64,000 bases of DNA from Treponema porcinum. GTDB taxonomy: Bacteria; Spirochaetota; Spirochaetia; Treponematales; Treponemataceae. The position numbers and the translations under genes are program-made. The notes beneath the pieces are model-generated. The model saw only the letters and a list, made by a program, of their open reading frames with translations. It was not told the DNA's origin and did not search any database. Where the stretch lies: assembly GCF_900167145.1 (NCBI RefSeq), contig NZ_FUWG01000005.1, positions 1 to 64,000 on the forward strand, given 5' to 3'. The stretch's first letter is position 1. Each line of letters opens with the position of its first letter. Below are positions 9,054 through 18,296 of this stretch, in pieces.

Positions 9054-10862
9054 CTACATATTAAGCGCGGCTGTCTTTGAAAGATTTTTTCTTACTGCTT
9101 CGTGAACTGTATTGTCATACTGGTTTGAAAGCAGCGACTTTTGAATTTCCATACAATGTGAAAAAAATGCTGGTCGTCCCATAAAACGGCAGATTTCGTA
9201 AGCAGCATCGCTGAGCGCAACAAGAACGGTCGTGTTCCGCGGCGGAAGGGTAAGAAGTCTTTTTTCTATTGCCCTGAGCATACGTCCGTCCGGGTCATAA
9301 GCGCACTGGCCGGCGGCTTTCATAAGAAATGCAAGATTTTGCATGTTTTTTTCTGTCTGAATAAGAGAGGCAATCAGTTCAGGAACTTCATCCGTACCTA
9401 AAAGCGAAAGCTGCATGACAGTCTCCTGAAGACCGATTGTGTCACGGTAGAAAATCGATTTTTCTTCTGTCCGCGCACCTGATGATGCGCTTGAAAGAAA
9501 CTGGGAATACGCCTTGCAGACGGAAAAGAGTTTTGACGAAAAATTGATTTCGTCAGGTCCGTACATACCTTTCTGCAGGACGGAAATGCGGTTTTTCCCA
9601 AGAATATCCTCTCCGAACGACTCTGAAAAATACCGGTTGAACTGCTCAGTATCTATAATATAGAAGTTTTCATAGCGAACAGGATTTCCGCTCTTTTTTT
9701 GCACGGAAGAAACATTCTTTTTGCCGGAAAGACGCTGTACCGTGCGAAAACCGTTCATCACCCATGATTTTGAACAGATTACGATTACATTGTTCTTTGT
9801 GTAGGAAAGAAAATTCCAGTTTCCGGCGCGTGATGATGCAGACGGTAACGCTGCGCTCCAAACGATATTTCCTGCCGTGTCATAAACGCGCCCTGTTCTG
9901 TCGTCGCTTAAAAAAATTCCTTCACCGCCTAAAGCACCTTTCGCAGCGGAAAGACGTAAAAAATCTAGGGCGTCTGCATAAAAAATGTTTACGATTTTTC
10001 CCGTTCTGTTTTCAAAAAGAATTACTTTTACAGACTTTCCCGAACTGCTTAAAAGCAGGGCAGACAAGCTTTGAGAAACAGGCACGAATTCAGTTCCTTT
10101 TGAAGGACTTGCAGACTGAAGTGCATAGTCATTGGAAGGAACTGCCCATTTTGTTCCGGTGAGTTTTTCTTTTTCGTTTACGGCGCAAAGTCCGAAACCG
10201 CCGGAGGAAAATGCAAGAAGAACACCGTAATCGCAGGTCATTGCACCGGAAACTATGCCTGCAAAGCTGATTGTTTCAAGGACTGTGCCGAACGGTGATA
10301 TTCTTATTCCTGACGATTTACCGTTTTCGGAATTCAATAGCACGGCAAGAATCGTTCCGTCGTTCAGTGTTACAAGCGGAATTGAACTTAAAGACGGAGT
10401 TTCAATGCTCCATTTACAAACGCCGTTAATTCCAAAGCAGGAAATGTTTTTCTTTCCCTTTACAAAAAAACGCGCGTCTTTTCCCGGCAGGGCAGATTCT
10501 GTTACCTGATACGGAAGTTTTTTTGACCAAAGGACAACTCCGCTTGGATTTATAAGGCTTATTGTTTTTTTATCGCTTACAGTTACAAGAAAATCTTTTG
10601 AAATTACGGTCAGAAACGGGTCGGGGCGTCCGGGAACAGGCTTTTCCCAAAGTTTTGTACCGTTTTCTGTACAGGCAGAAATCATTTTTCCGTCCGTAAG
10701 AACGACAAAACCGTACGAAGTCTGCACCGGGCGCGTTACTGCTTCTCCGCCTATAACGCATGTCCAGTCTGCATTATCTGCAGAAAGAGAAGTCTGCTCA
10801 GCCGAAAATGCTGCAGAAAGAGTAAGAATAAATGCTGCATACAAAAAAAAGCGGCGCATCAT
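9054..10862 (-). CDS. Exported PQQ-like beta-propeller protein
   Basis: The 602-residue protein starts with a signal peptide (MMRRFFLYAAFILTLSAAFS, cleavage near AEQ). The first 340 residues contain repeated blade-like units of the type G...LWEKPVPG, SGVVLWSKKLPY and AGNIVWSAALPS, with the W-containing turns typical of PQQ-type (WD40-like) propellers. The last 200 residues are helical and lack such repeats. It overlaps the end of the upstream methyltransferase gene by 4 bases (ATGA), so the two are co-transcribed. No PQQ-dehydrogenase active site is visible. A periplasmic scaffold or binding role is likely, but nothing defines the ligand. Confidence 0.7.
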   Translation of the reverse strand: MMRRFFLYAAFILTLSAAFSAEQTSLSADNADWTCVIGGEAVTRPVQTSYGFVVLTDGKMISACTENGTKLWEKPVPGRPDPFLTVISKDFLVTVSDKKTISLINPSGVVLWSKKLPYQVTESALPGKDARFFVKGKKNISCFGINGVCKWSIETPSLSSIPLVTLNDGTILAVLLNSENGKSSGIRISPFGTVLETISFAGIVSGAMTCDYGVLLAFSSGGFGLCAVNEKEKLTGTKWAVPSNDYALQSASPSKGTEFVPVSQSLSALLLSSSGKSVKVILFENRTGKIVNIFYADALDFLRLSAAKGALGGEGIFLSDDRTGRVYDTAGNIVWSAALPSASSRAGNWNFLSYTKNNVIVICSKSWVMNGFRTVQRLSGKKNVSSVQKKSGNPVRYENFYIIDTEQFNRYFSESFGEDILGKNRISVLQKGMYGPDEINFSSKLFSVCKAYSQFLSSASSGARTEEKSIFYRDTIGLQETVMQLSLLGTDEVPELIASLIQTEKNMQNLAFLMKAAGQCAYDPDGRMLRAIEKRLLTLPPRNTTVLVALSDAAYEICRFMGRPAFFSHCMEIQKSLLSNQYDNTVHEAVRKNLSKTAALNM

Positions 10863-12073
10863 TCTTTTTCCAGAACGGCAAGACTTTCTATGTGGCTTGT
10901 GTTAGGATAGAAGTCAAGAAGGTACAGACGTTTCAAAACATAGCCGGACTGTACCAGTGCGGCTGTATCACGCGCCTGTGTTGCTGGATCGCACGAGACG
11001 GAACGAATCTGCGGAATGCCTGAACGGCAAAGATATTCAAGAACTTCTTTTTCCATTCCGCTTCTTGGCGGATCTATAACAGCCGCATCAAAATATGCGT
11101 TTCGGTTTGCGGCTGCCCATTTTGCGCCGCTCAAGCCAATTGATTCGTGATTTTTTCCGGAAAGATTTTGTTCTGCAAAAACGAGTGCGTCGCGGTTATG
11201 CTCAACGAGCGTTGTTTTTTCAAAAATGTCGCTTAAAAATACGGAGAATGTTCCGCATCCGGCATACATATCAAGAACGGAGCTTCCGCAAAGTCCGCGA
11301 CAGATTTCCAGAATCGCTTTTTCAAGAACGCCAAGGTTTGACTGAAAAAATCCCCTCGCGTCAAAAGTTATCTTTTTTCCAAGAAGTTCCACGGTAACAA
11401 GCGTTTTTTCCGAAAGCACTGTGCCTGCATAATGCTTTTTTACCTGTTTCATATTCTTGAATTTTTTAGAAGGCTGAACAGATACGTTTTTTTCAAAACC
11501 TCCGGAAACAGAAACGGAACACCCGCTCTTTCCGCCAGCAGAAATGACTTTTCCGCTCCCGAAAATATGGCATCTTCCGGAAGGACGTTTTTCCATTGGA
11601 AAAGACAAAAGCCATTCATTTATGCAGTTCTCCGCAACGGCGCATCTTTCTATTGGAATTACCGTATTTGTTCCGCGTGCAGAAAGTCCTCCGTCACTCA
11701 GCTGGAATCGCGAACGGTAGCCGAAATTTTCTCCGCAAACAACCTGAATTTCAGGCGGCGTTATTCCGTTACGCACAAATGCATCTTTAAGCATTTCTGC
11801 CCTTAGTTCTTTCTGATATTCTGAATCTATGTGCATCATATTGCATCCGCCGCACGTTCCGTAGTACGGACATACAGGTTTTACGCGGTGTTCAGACGGT
11901 TTTATGATATTTTTTATTTCTGCAGAGTCATAATCGCGTTTTGACTGAGTTATTTCAACTTCAAGAGTTTCTCCGGGAACAGCAAACGGTACAAAAACTG
12001 CTTTTCCGTTAATTTTTGATAAACAATTTCCCCCGAAAACGCATTTATCTGTTATAATAGTTTGTATATTCAT
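10859..12073 (-). CDS. RNA (uracil-5-)-methyltransferase, RumA/TrmA family
   Basis: This 404-residue enzyme uses S-adenosylmethionine to methylate C5 of a uridine in rRNA or tRNA. It starts with a TRAM-like RNA-binding region, then has the iron-sulfur motif CPYYGTCGGC (Cys 68, 74, 77). The methyltransferase part shows LDMYAGCGTF at 267-276, IDPPRSG near 333-339, and the catalytic cysteine in SCDPATQARD (Cys 361). A glutamate near the C-terminus (HIESLAVLE) completes the family pattern. The target base, 23S rRNA in RumA/RlmD or RlmCD-like enzymes, cannot be fixed from sequence. It is divergent from the lipase-like gene with only 43 bases between the starts. Confidence 0.88.
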   Translation of the reverse strand: MNIQTIITDKCVFGGNCLSKINGKAVFVPFAVPGETLEVEITQSKRDYDSAEIKNIIKPSEHRVKPVCPYYGTCGGCNMMHIDSEYQKELRAEMLKDAFVRNGITPPEIQVVCGENFGYRSRFQLSDGGLSARGTNTVIPIERCAVAENCINEWLLSFPMEKRPSGRCHIFGSGKVISAGGKSGCSVSVSGGFEKNVSVQPSKKFKNMKQVKKHYAGTVLSEKTLVTVELLGKKITFDARGFFQSNLGVLEKAILEICRGLCGSSVLDMYAGCGTFSVFLSDIFEKTTLVEHNRDALVFAEQNLSGKNHESIGLSGAKWAAANRNAYFDAAVIDPPRSGMEKEVLEYLCRSGIPQIRSVSCDPATQARDTAALVQSGYVLKRLYLLDFYPNTSHIESLAVLEKE

Positions 12074-12116
12074 TTTATATATACTACCAAATTTCAGTTT
12101 TTGTGTGGAGTGTTTT

Positions 12117-13067
12117 ATGCTGACAGAAAAGTTTTTTCAACCGATGAAAGACGGAACGGAAATTGCAGTTAACCGCTGGATTCCCGACGACAAGGAGCAG
12201 TGCAGGGCGGTCATCGTACTGTCTCACGGAATGCTTGAACATTCTTTGCGCTATGACAGGGCTGGATGCCTTATGGCAGAAGCAGGTTTTGTATTCAGTG
12301 CCCACGACCACCGCGGTCACGGTAAGACGGCGTTTACGGCTGAACAGAAAGGCACGGGAACATTCGGACTTCTTGCTAAAAAGAACGGTTTTGAGGCTGT
12401 TGTAAGCGATCTTGCGGAAATAATCGAAAAGGCAAAGGCAGATTTTCCCGGCAAAAAAATAATACTTCTAGGCCACTCGTTCGGTTCATTTGTGGCGCAG
12501 GCATATATAGAACAAAAAGGCGGATTGATTGACGGCTGCGTTTTATGCGGAACGGCAGGACCGATGAACGGAACTGTATGGGCAGGGAAACTGCTTACGG
12601 GAGTGGTGTCGCTCTTCCACAAACCGGAATATAAATCTGAATTCGTGCAGAAAGTAGTTTTCGGGGGATATAACAAGCGTATTCCGGAAGTCATTACAGG
12701 ATTTGAGTGGATTTCTGCGAACAAAGCAAACGTTGATATGTATATGAACGACTCATGGTGCGGCGGAACGGCGTGCATAGGCTTTTTCCGTGACTTATTG
12801 GGCGGACTTTTAAAAATTCACAAAAAGAGCGCAATGAAAAAAATTCCGTGCACGCTTCCTGTATTCTTAATTGCAGGGCAGGACGACCCGGTCGGAAAGT
12901 ACGGAAAGACGATTGAAAAGCTTGCGGACATCTACCGTAAGAACGGAATGCAGACTGTTGACATGAAGTTCTATCCAGGAGACCGTCACGAATTGTTCAA
13001 CGAACTCGACGGTGACAAAGCTGTACAGGACGTCCTTGACTGGATTACGCGTACCGTACTGAAATAA
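12117..13067 (+). CDS. Alpha/beta hydrolase, monoacylglycerol lipase-like
   Basis: The ATG at 12117 is chosen over a GTG at 12105 because a GGAG box lies seven bases before it. The 316-residue protein has the serine-hydrolase fold of the lysophospholipase/S33 group: HGMLEHSLRY (oxyanion region), HDHRGHGKT, nucleophile elbow GHSFGS (Ser near 121), an acidic residue in AGQDDP near 256 and the catalytic His in GDRHE near 291. This is the Hydrolase_4 type, with a typical length. There is no signal peptide, so it acts in the cytosol on monoacylglycerols, lysophospholipids or similar esters. Confidence 0.85.
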   Translation: MLTEKFFQPMKDGTEIAVNRWIPDDKEQCRAVIVLSHGMLEHSLRYDRAGCLMAEAGFVFSAHDHRGHGKTAFTAEQKGTGTFGLLAKKNGFEAVVSDLAEIIEKAKADFPGKKIILLGHSFGSFVAQAYIEQKGGLIDGCVLCGTAGPMNGTVWAGKLLTGVVSLFHKPEYKSEFVQKVVFGGYNKRIPEVITGFEWISANKANVDMYMNDSWCGGTACIGFFRDLLGGLLKIHKKSAMKKIPCTLPVFLIAGQDDPVGKYGKTIEKLADIYRKNGMQTVDMKFYPGDRHELFNELDGDKAVQDVLDWITRTVLK

Positions 13068-13176
13068 AACTGTTTTTCTGGATTGGAGAAGCCGGCAAAG
13101 ATTTTTCCAATCTAGAAATTCGTGCAAATTTAGACATTCGCTAAAATGCTGCGCCAGCTCGCATTTTTGCTCATTC

Positions 13177-13206
13177 TTGACTAATAGCTTTATTACGTAA
13201 TAAAAT
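13177..13206 (+). promoter_or_regulatory. Promoter with palindromic operator before pcnB
   Basis: TTGACT (13177-13182) and TAAAAT (13201-13206) are separated by 18 bases. A perfect 16-base palindrome, TTTATTACGTAATAAA (13189-13204), lies across the spacer and the -10 box, where a repressor could bind. Initiation would fall only a few bases before the GTG start of pcnB. Confidence 0.45.
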
Positions 13207-13215
13207 CATTTCATT

Positions 13216-14325
13216 GTGTTAATACGATATGGTACTGATAAGTTCGGGCGGCCGGTGAAGAAGGCTGTCGTTTATACTAAGAATGAGCATAACATTCCCA
13301 AAGAAAAAATAGATTTTGATGCAATTCTTATAATCAACAGGCTGAAGGATGCCGGATTTCATTCTTATATCGTAGGCGGAGCTGTCCGCGATTTGATTGT
13401 CGGAAATACGCCGAAAGACTTTGATATTGTAACAGACGCAACTCCGTCTAAAATCAAGCGGCTTTTCAGAAATTCAAGGATTATCGGAAAACGTTTCCGC
13501 ATTGTCCACGTTGTTTTCGGGCAGAAAATTTTTGAAGTAAGTACGTTCCGTTCAAATGCGGACGGTTCTTCTGTAGGAAACGAATTCGGAACAATTGACG
13601 AAGATGTCCTTCGCAGGGATTTTACGATTAACGCACTTTACTACGATCCTATTCAGGAACAGGTAGTTGACTATGTAGGCGGAATGCGTGACATAAAAAA
13701 ACACGTTCTCCGTCCTGTAATTCCTTTGGACAGGATTTTTACGGACGACCCGGTGCGTATGCTCCGTGCCATAAAATATTCTGCCAAAACCGACGCAAAA
13801 ATTTCATTCTCCCTGCGCCACAAAATCCGCGCAAACGCAAGCCTTTTGTCCCAGATTTCGCCGTCGCGCCTTACGGAAGAACTGCTTAAAATCCTGAACA
13901 GCGGATGTGCCGCAGAAATCGTAGGGGAGGCGCTTGATACAGACCTTTATATGGCGCTTCAGCCGGCGGCAACTGCAATGATGTATGCAGACAAGAAATT
14001 TGAGTCGTCCTATATGCAGAACCTCGTAAAACTTGACGAACTTATAAAGAATTCCCCTGATGCAAGGCTGGGACAGAAACTAGTTTTTATCATAAAGGAT
14101 TTTATCATCAGCCTTACAGACTGGAAAAAAGAAAGCGAATGCCACACTGCCTATGGCGAACTGTATACAAAAACGTGGACTGAATGCAGGAATTTTGTTC
14201 TTCCGATGAATCCTCAGCGTACGGAACTTGAATTTGCCGTAAAAGCAGTTCTTACGGAACTTGGCATTCACGGAAAAATCGTTCAGCGCAGAAAAAAGGG
14301 CAGGAGTAAACAGGAAAAAAACTAG
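13216..14325 (+). CDS. pcnB: Poly(A) polymerase / tRNA nucleotidyltransferase family (PcnB-like)
   Basis: This 369-residue enzyme adds nucleotides to RNA 3' ends, either poly(A) tails or CCA on tRNA. The nucleotidyltransferase core is clear: IVGGAVRDL at 52-60, DFDIVTDATP at 68-77 (metal-binding aspartates), and RRDFTINAL at 133-141. The helical RNA-binding part and a basic C-terminal tail (RRKKGRSKQ) follow, as in PcnB. The N-terminal pattern RYGTDKFGRPVKKA is usual for spirochaetal and proteobacterial PcnB. The only start that keeps it is the GTG at 13216, which has no ribosome binding site. The tRNA in this window lacks an encoded CCA, so the organism needs a CCA-adding enzyme, which could be this protein. 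It ends in a CTAG shared with the stop of the convergent gene. Confidence 0.85.
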   Translation: MLIRYGTDKFGRPVKKAVVYTKNEHNIPKEKIDFDAILIINRLKDAGFHSYIVGGAVRDLIVGNTPKDFDIVTDATPSKIKRLFRNSRIIGKRFRIVHVVFGQKIFEVSTFRSNADGSSVGNEFGTIDEDVLRRDFTINALYYDPIQEQVVDYVGGMRDIKKHVLRPVIPLDRIFTDDPVRMLRAIKYSAKTDAKISFSLRHKIRANASLLSQISPSRLTEELLKILNSGCAAEIVGEALDTDLYMALQPAATAMMYADKKFESSYMQNLVKLDELIKNSPDARLGQKLVFIIKDFIISLTDWKKESECHTAYGELYTKTWTECRNFVLPMNPQRTELEFAVKAVLTELGIHGKIVQRRKKGRSKQEKN

Positions 14326-15236
14326 CCGTTTTTCCCTGTTTCTGAAAAATTCGTGCCGGTAATCTTGTCGATTACAATGCTTACTTCTTCTATAAGAATT
14401 CCTGTGTAGCTTTCAATCTTATCTATTATGTACTGCTGAAGTTTATGGATTTTTCCGGTCAGCTGTGTTCCAAACGGAACGTCAATCAGAATTATGATTC
14501 TGTAGCCGCGGGAATCTGTCTTTATAGTCATTTTCTTTACGCGGACGGCTTCATCGCACTCGGAAACGCAATGCATTACCATCTGTGTAAGCGCCGCTTC
14601 CGAAATTTCTATGCGTCCTTTTTTTGAAAATTCCGGCTGAACGATTGATTTTTCAAACAGTTTTCCGTCGTTCTGGTCTTTTTTTGCAAAAAGCTTGTTC
14701 TTCCTGAAAAAAACTTTTATTGAATTTGAAAATATCTGAGGATAGTTCCGCTTTATTTCGATAGAAGGAACTGGAATTACGTGCTTGCCTTCTACCTGTC
14801 GTGATTTTATTGCCTTTTCGATTTCTTCGCGTGTTGCAATGTCTTCTATGCGGATGATTTTCTGCGGCTGCGGAAGCTGAAGGCGCATTGCAATTTTCAG
14901 AACCATTTTTTCCGATGTTCCGAGTATAAGGATTTTCTTGATATGAGCTTTTTTCAGGGCGCGGGCAATTTCGTCACGGTGTTCCTTGTCATCAAAAAGT
15001 GCAACGCGAACTGCACCCATATAAGTTTTTTCACGCTTTGCAGAATGTCCTGCAAGAATTTTATCATTCTGAATAAGAAGTCCGTCGTCTATGATTGAGT
15101 CAATTCCGTATTTTTCTGCAAGCAGTTTTGACCGGAAGCTTTTTCCGGTTCCGCTTTCACCAACAAGAGCATATACCGTGCAAGGTTTTAATGCCTGGAC
15201 AATCTCGTCTATAAAATTTCCGCTCATACGTTCCAT
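14322..15236 (-). CDS. P-loop NTPase fused to an Asp23/Gls24-like domain
   Basis: The ATG at 15236 overlaps the TAA of the upstream RluA gene (TAATG), indicating translational coupling; an in-frame ATG nine codons earlier lies inside that gene. The protein has about 304 residues. A Walker A motif, GESGTGKS, is at about residues 26-33, and the next 150 residues look like an ATP-binding or kinase-like fold with ILILGTSEK. The last 95 residues (GRIEISEAALTQMVMHCV through VSIVIDKI) have the alternating pattern of the Asp23/Gls24 family, small envelope-stress proteins of Gram-positive bacteria. The combination is not one I can name. The target of the ATPase is unknown. Confidence 0.6.
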   Translation of the reverse strand: MERMSGNFIDEIVQALKPCTVYALVGESGTGKSFRSKLLAEKYGIDSIIDDGLLIQNDKILAGHSAKREKTYMGAVRVALFDDKEHRDEIARALKKAHIKKILILGTSEKMVLKIAMRLQLPQPQKIIRIEDIATREEIEKAIKSRQVEGKHVIPVPSIEIKRNYPQIFSNSIKVFFRKNKLFAKKDQNDGKLFEKSIVQPEFSKKGRIEISEAALTQMVMHCVSECDEAVRVKKMTIKTDSRGYRIIILIDVPFGTQLTGKIHKLQQYIIDKIESYTGILIEEVSIVIDKITGTNFSETGKNG

Positions 15237-16297
15237 TATAAACGCAACAAGCCTGTTTCGCAATCGGAAGAAGAAAGAAAAGTTTTGAACTCAGGCGGAA
15301 CTGGCGCTGTAATTTCAGGCGGAAGCCCGACAGGATTATCAGCAGGAAGTGAAAGCGAAATGGCGTGCAGGAAAAGTTTTTGATTTCCGGGGAGGGGAAA
15401 TCCGCCGTATGCAGTATCACCGGCAAGAGGAACACCGTGCAGGGCAGACTGGCTTCTTATCTGGTGCGTACGTCCTGTTTCGATGACGTATTTTACAAGC
15501 GAAACAGGCTTTCCGCTGTATGTGCCGTATTGAAGTGGAAAGGCGTTTGTTACGGCAAGTTTTTCATTACGTGAAAAAGAATCTGCCGCATCAGGTGAAA
15601 GGACAGAAAAAAATGCTTTTTCCTGTGCGGACTGCCGTTCTTTTCTTGCAGAAACCGTATGGAAAGCGCCGGTTCGTTTTTCGTCCGGCTCGTTTCTGTA
15701 GATAAAGTCGCGCCAGCATTCCGCTTTTTCAAGATGCCCCTGCGCAATTCCGAGATACGTTTTTTGTATGGCGTGAGAAGCGATTGCTCCGGAGAACCAG
15801 CGCGCTCCGGCAAGACTCCAGGAAAATGCAAGAATACCTGTCGTCCGTCCGTCAAGCCGGTGAAGCGGACCGGGCGTAAAGGAAAGGGAATTCCGCTCCG
15901 GGAATGAAGTTCTGTAGAATTTAACTACGTCTTTTTCAATGGAGTCAGCTGCGCCGTGAACTGTTTTTCCGTAAGGCTTATTTATAATCAGAATATGCTC
16001 GTTATGGAACAGAATTTCATACGGAAATGTGTATGGCGCAGCTTCTGCCGTTCCGCCTCCATCCTGCAAAAAAGGCGCGCTATCTTCCCTGTTCAAAAGG
16101 AATGATGCAATGGTGATTATGTCTTTTTCCCGGATATGCTGTTCCGCCGATGCTTTTCTGCCGTTCACCTTTACAAGACCTTTTCTGATTGCCTTGTATA
16201 TGCCGGAAAGCTGTTCTGTCGCAATGAAACGCCGTATTATTCTGTCAAGCCGCCGTCCGTCGTCGTCTGCGCCTGCTGAAAATTCCGTAAAATCCAT
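15236..16297 (-). CDS. RluA-family pseudouridine synthase (RluC/D-like)
   Basis: This 353-residue enzyme isomerises specific uridines in RNA to pseudouridine. An S4-like RNA-binding domain covers residues about 12-70 (RRLDRIIRRF, KGLVKVNGRKA), followed by the catalytic domain with NKPYGKTVHG at 106 and PLHRLDGRTTG near 144, where Asp 149 is the catalytic residue. ETGRTHQIRSQ and AGDTAYGG complete the family pattern. It is the first of three RluA-type genes in the window. The target position in rRNA or tRNA is not defined. A perfect TATAAT lies just upstream of the ATG on the minus strand. Confidence 0.9.
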   Translation of the reverse strand: MDFTEFSAGADDDGRRLDRIIRRFIATEQLSGIYKAIRKGLVKVNGRKASAEQHIREKDIITIASFLLNREDSAPFLQDGGGTAEAAPYTFPYEILFHNEHILIINKPYGKTVHGAADSIEKDVVKFYRTSFPERNSLSFTPGPLHRLDGRTTGILAFSWSLAGARWFSGAIASHAIQKTYLGIAQGHLEKAECWRDFIYRNEPDEKRTGAFHTVSARKERQSAQEKAFFSVLSPDAADSFSRNEKLAVTNAFPLQYGTYSGKPVSLVKYVIETGRTHQIRSQSALHGVPLAGDTAYGGFPLPGNQKLFLHAISLSLPADNPVGLPPEITAPVPPEFKTFLSSSDCETGLLRL

Positions 16298-16388
16298 GAA
16301 CCTGATTATACCAATAAATAAGAAATGATAACATTAAATTACAGGGAAAATGCTAGAAAAAAATAGATTATGATGATAAAATAAATCT

Positions 16389-16868
16389 ATGTTTACTTTA
16401 TTGAGCGACCAAGTCAAAAAGTTTTTGTCCAATCCAGTACTTCTGGCGTGCATTTCAAGCTGGTTCTGCGCGCAGTTCATAAAGACCGTAATTAGTATTT
16501 TATACGGACGCATTCACAGCCTGTATGAGCTGGTGGAAAATCTTATCTGGAAAACAGGCGGACTGCCTTCCAGCCATTCTGCACTGGTCGCTTCACTGTC
16601 AACAACGGTAGGATTTCGCAACGGAATTTCCTCCGACATTTTTATCCTTTCGCTCTGCTTTTTTATGGTTACTATACGCGATGCCGTTGGCGTGCGACGT
16701 TCAAACGGCATTCAGGCGCAGAAAATAAATGAAATCGGCAGGCTTTTAAACAAAAAAGACATCATAGACTACAAGCCTATTCGCGAAGTAAACGGTCATA
16801 CGCCTATGGAAGTTACTATAGGCTGTCTTCTGGGATTTTTTATCGGTCTTGCATTCTCGTTATTCTGA
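16389..16868 (+). CDS. Divergent PAP2 family membrane protein (DUF212)
   Basis: A 159-residue protein with about four membrane segments. It has GGLPSSHSALV at 57-67, then RDAVGVRRSNGIQAQKIN, and NGHTPMEV near 135. These are the signature blocks of the divergent PAP2 family (PF02681), which resembles PAP2 phosphatases but has an altered active site. Related proteins occur in most bacteria, and their substrate is not established. It leads into the Rnf-like operon with a spacing of 21 bases to the ATG of the next gene. Confidence 0.85.
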   Translation: MFTLLSDQVKKFLSNPVLLACISSWFCAQFIKTVISILYGRIHSLYELVENLIWKTGGLPSSHSALVASLSTTVGFRNGISSDIFILSLCFFMVTIRDAVGVRRSNGIQAQKINEIGRLLNKKDIIDYKPIREVNGHTPMEVTIGCLLGFFIGLAFSLF

Positions 16869-16889
16869 TTTTTGAGCCTGCGGAACAAT

Positions 16890-18296
16890 ATGAAAGACCT
16901 GAAAAAAATTATAATTTCTGTACTTGTAATTCTGTCTTCTCTTTTTTTATTCTGTACGCTCAGAAGCATTCCTGCGGCAAAACTGTGGGACGGATATTCC
17001 GTAGTATACGTTCCTGCCGGCGCAGATACGGCTGTTGTTCAGGAAGCGTTTGAGAGCGCCGGCTGCAATGACGTTATTTCGCTGGAAAACCAGTTCGTTC
17101 CGCTTGCGGCTTCTGCCGAAACTCCTGAAGTATCGCTTGCGCTTTCTGGACTTGAGCCGTCTTCCTATCTGAAGAAGCGGCTAATGTATTTTTTTGACAA
17201 AAATCACGAATACCGGCTGTATTACGTTCCGGTTTTATATGTGCGGAAAGCTGAAGCCGCCGTTAAGTTTATGAATTCCAGAAATATTACAGCCGCTGTA
17301 AACGTAAGCGCCGCATATCCGTTTTTCGTGCCGATTGTCTGCCTTATTTTTGCAGGAATACTTGTCTGGTTTTCTGACAGGCGCATTCTGTGCGCGTTTT
17401 CGCTTTGTATTCCGGTGTTTTTTTCGTTCACCCAGCCGTTCTACAGTGCGGCAGCGGCGCTGTGCCTTTTTATGTACGGCATTTTTCTTTCTCTAAAGGT
17501 ATGGAAGAGGAACAATGCGCTGCCGTATCTTTTTAGGAACAGACTGCTGATTGCGTTTTCCGTCGTGTCCGTTCTGTGTATGTTTCTTACAGGCATAAAA
17601 TGCGGAATGATGTTTCTACTGCTTACAGCATCTCAGTGCGCAGTTTTTTTCCTTATGAGTGCAGTTTCCGAAGTCTGTGACAGACGATACAGTTTCAGCC
17701 CTGTAAAAATCATTCCTGCACGGATGATTTCACTTTCCACGGAAAAATCGCTTTTCTGTCTGCTTGTATGCTCCTGTGCTATTGCGGCTCTTTTCCTTTT
17801 TGCCGTTATGAACGTACGGATTATCCGTCCGTCATCAGAAAAATCTCTTCAGCTTCCGTCTCCTTACGGAACAGGAAACCTTCCTACCATACACGATTTT
17901 GTAAACTGGCGGTGGGAAACGCTTACATATCCGTATATTTCGCTGAATGAGTCTAGTTCAGACAGAAAAAAGACAAATCCAAAAGAGGGTGACTCAGTTT
18001 CTTTTATGCAGTATTCGCAGAAAAACGGAAAAATTCAGGAAATCGAAAAGTCGATTGTATATGGCAGAAATTTTATAGATGATTCCCTGAAATCAGTAGA
18101 AAACCTTGCGTATCCTGCCATAGAAAAAATGCTCGGCAAAAACAGCAGTGCATCTGCCGGTTACGTTATTTCCGGAGTGCAGGCGCCTACTGTTCTTAAT
18201 GTGCTTATTCTGATACTATCATTCTGCATTGCGCTGTTTTTCTATATTGCACAAAAACAGGGAAGGTGCATTGCTGTGCCACGAGGGGTAAAATGA
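16890..18296 (+). CDS. Multi-pass membrane protein of the Rnf-like operon
   Basis: I do not recognise a named family. The ATG at 16890 is preferred; a TTG at 16872 would add six residues. The 468-residue protein starts with one membrane helix, then has an exported domain of about 115 residues, a block of about six helices (residues 145-310), a second exported segment of about 120 residues, and a final helix near the C-terminus. It overlaps the rnfC-like gene by four bases (ATGA), so it belongs to the same operon. It may be a lineage-specific subunit or assembly factor of that complex; this is inference from position only. Confidence 0.65.
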   Translation: MKDLKKIIISVLVILSSLFLFCTLRSIPAAKLWDGYSVVYVPAGADTAVVQEAFESAGCNDVISLENQFVPLAASAETPEVSLALSGLEPSSYLKKRLMYFFDKNHEYRLYYVPVLYVRKAEAAVKFMNSRNITAAVNVSAAYPFFVPIVCLIFAGILVWFSDRRILCAFSLCIPVFFSFTQPFYSAAAALCLFMYGIFLSLKVWKRNNALPYLFRNRLLIAFSVVSVLCMFLTGIKCGMMFLLLTASQCAVFFLMSAVSEVCDRRYSFSPVKIIPARMISLSTEKSLFCLLVCSCAIAALFLFAVMNVRIIRPSSEKSLQLPSPYGTGNLPTIHDFVNWRWETLTYPYISLNESSSDRKKTNPKEGDSVSFMQYSQKNGKIQEIEKSIVYGRNFIDDSLKSVENLAYPAIEKMLGKNSSASAGYVISGVQAPTVLNVLILILSFCIALFFYIAQKQGRCIAVPRGVK

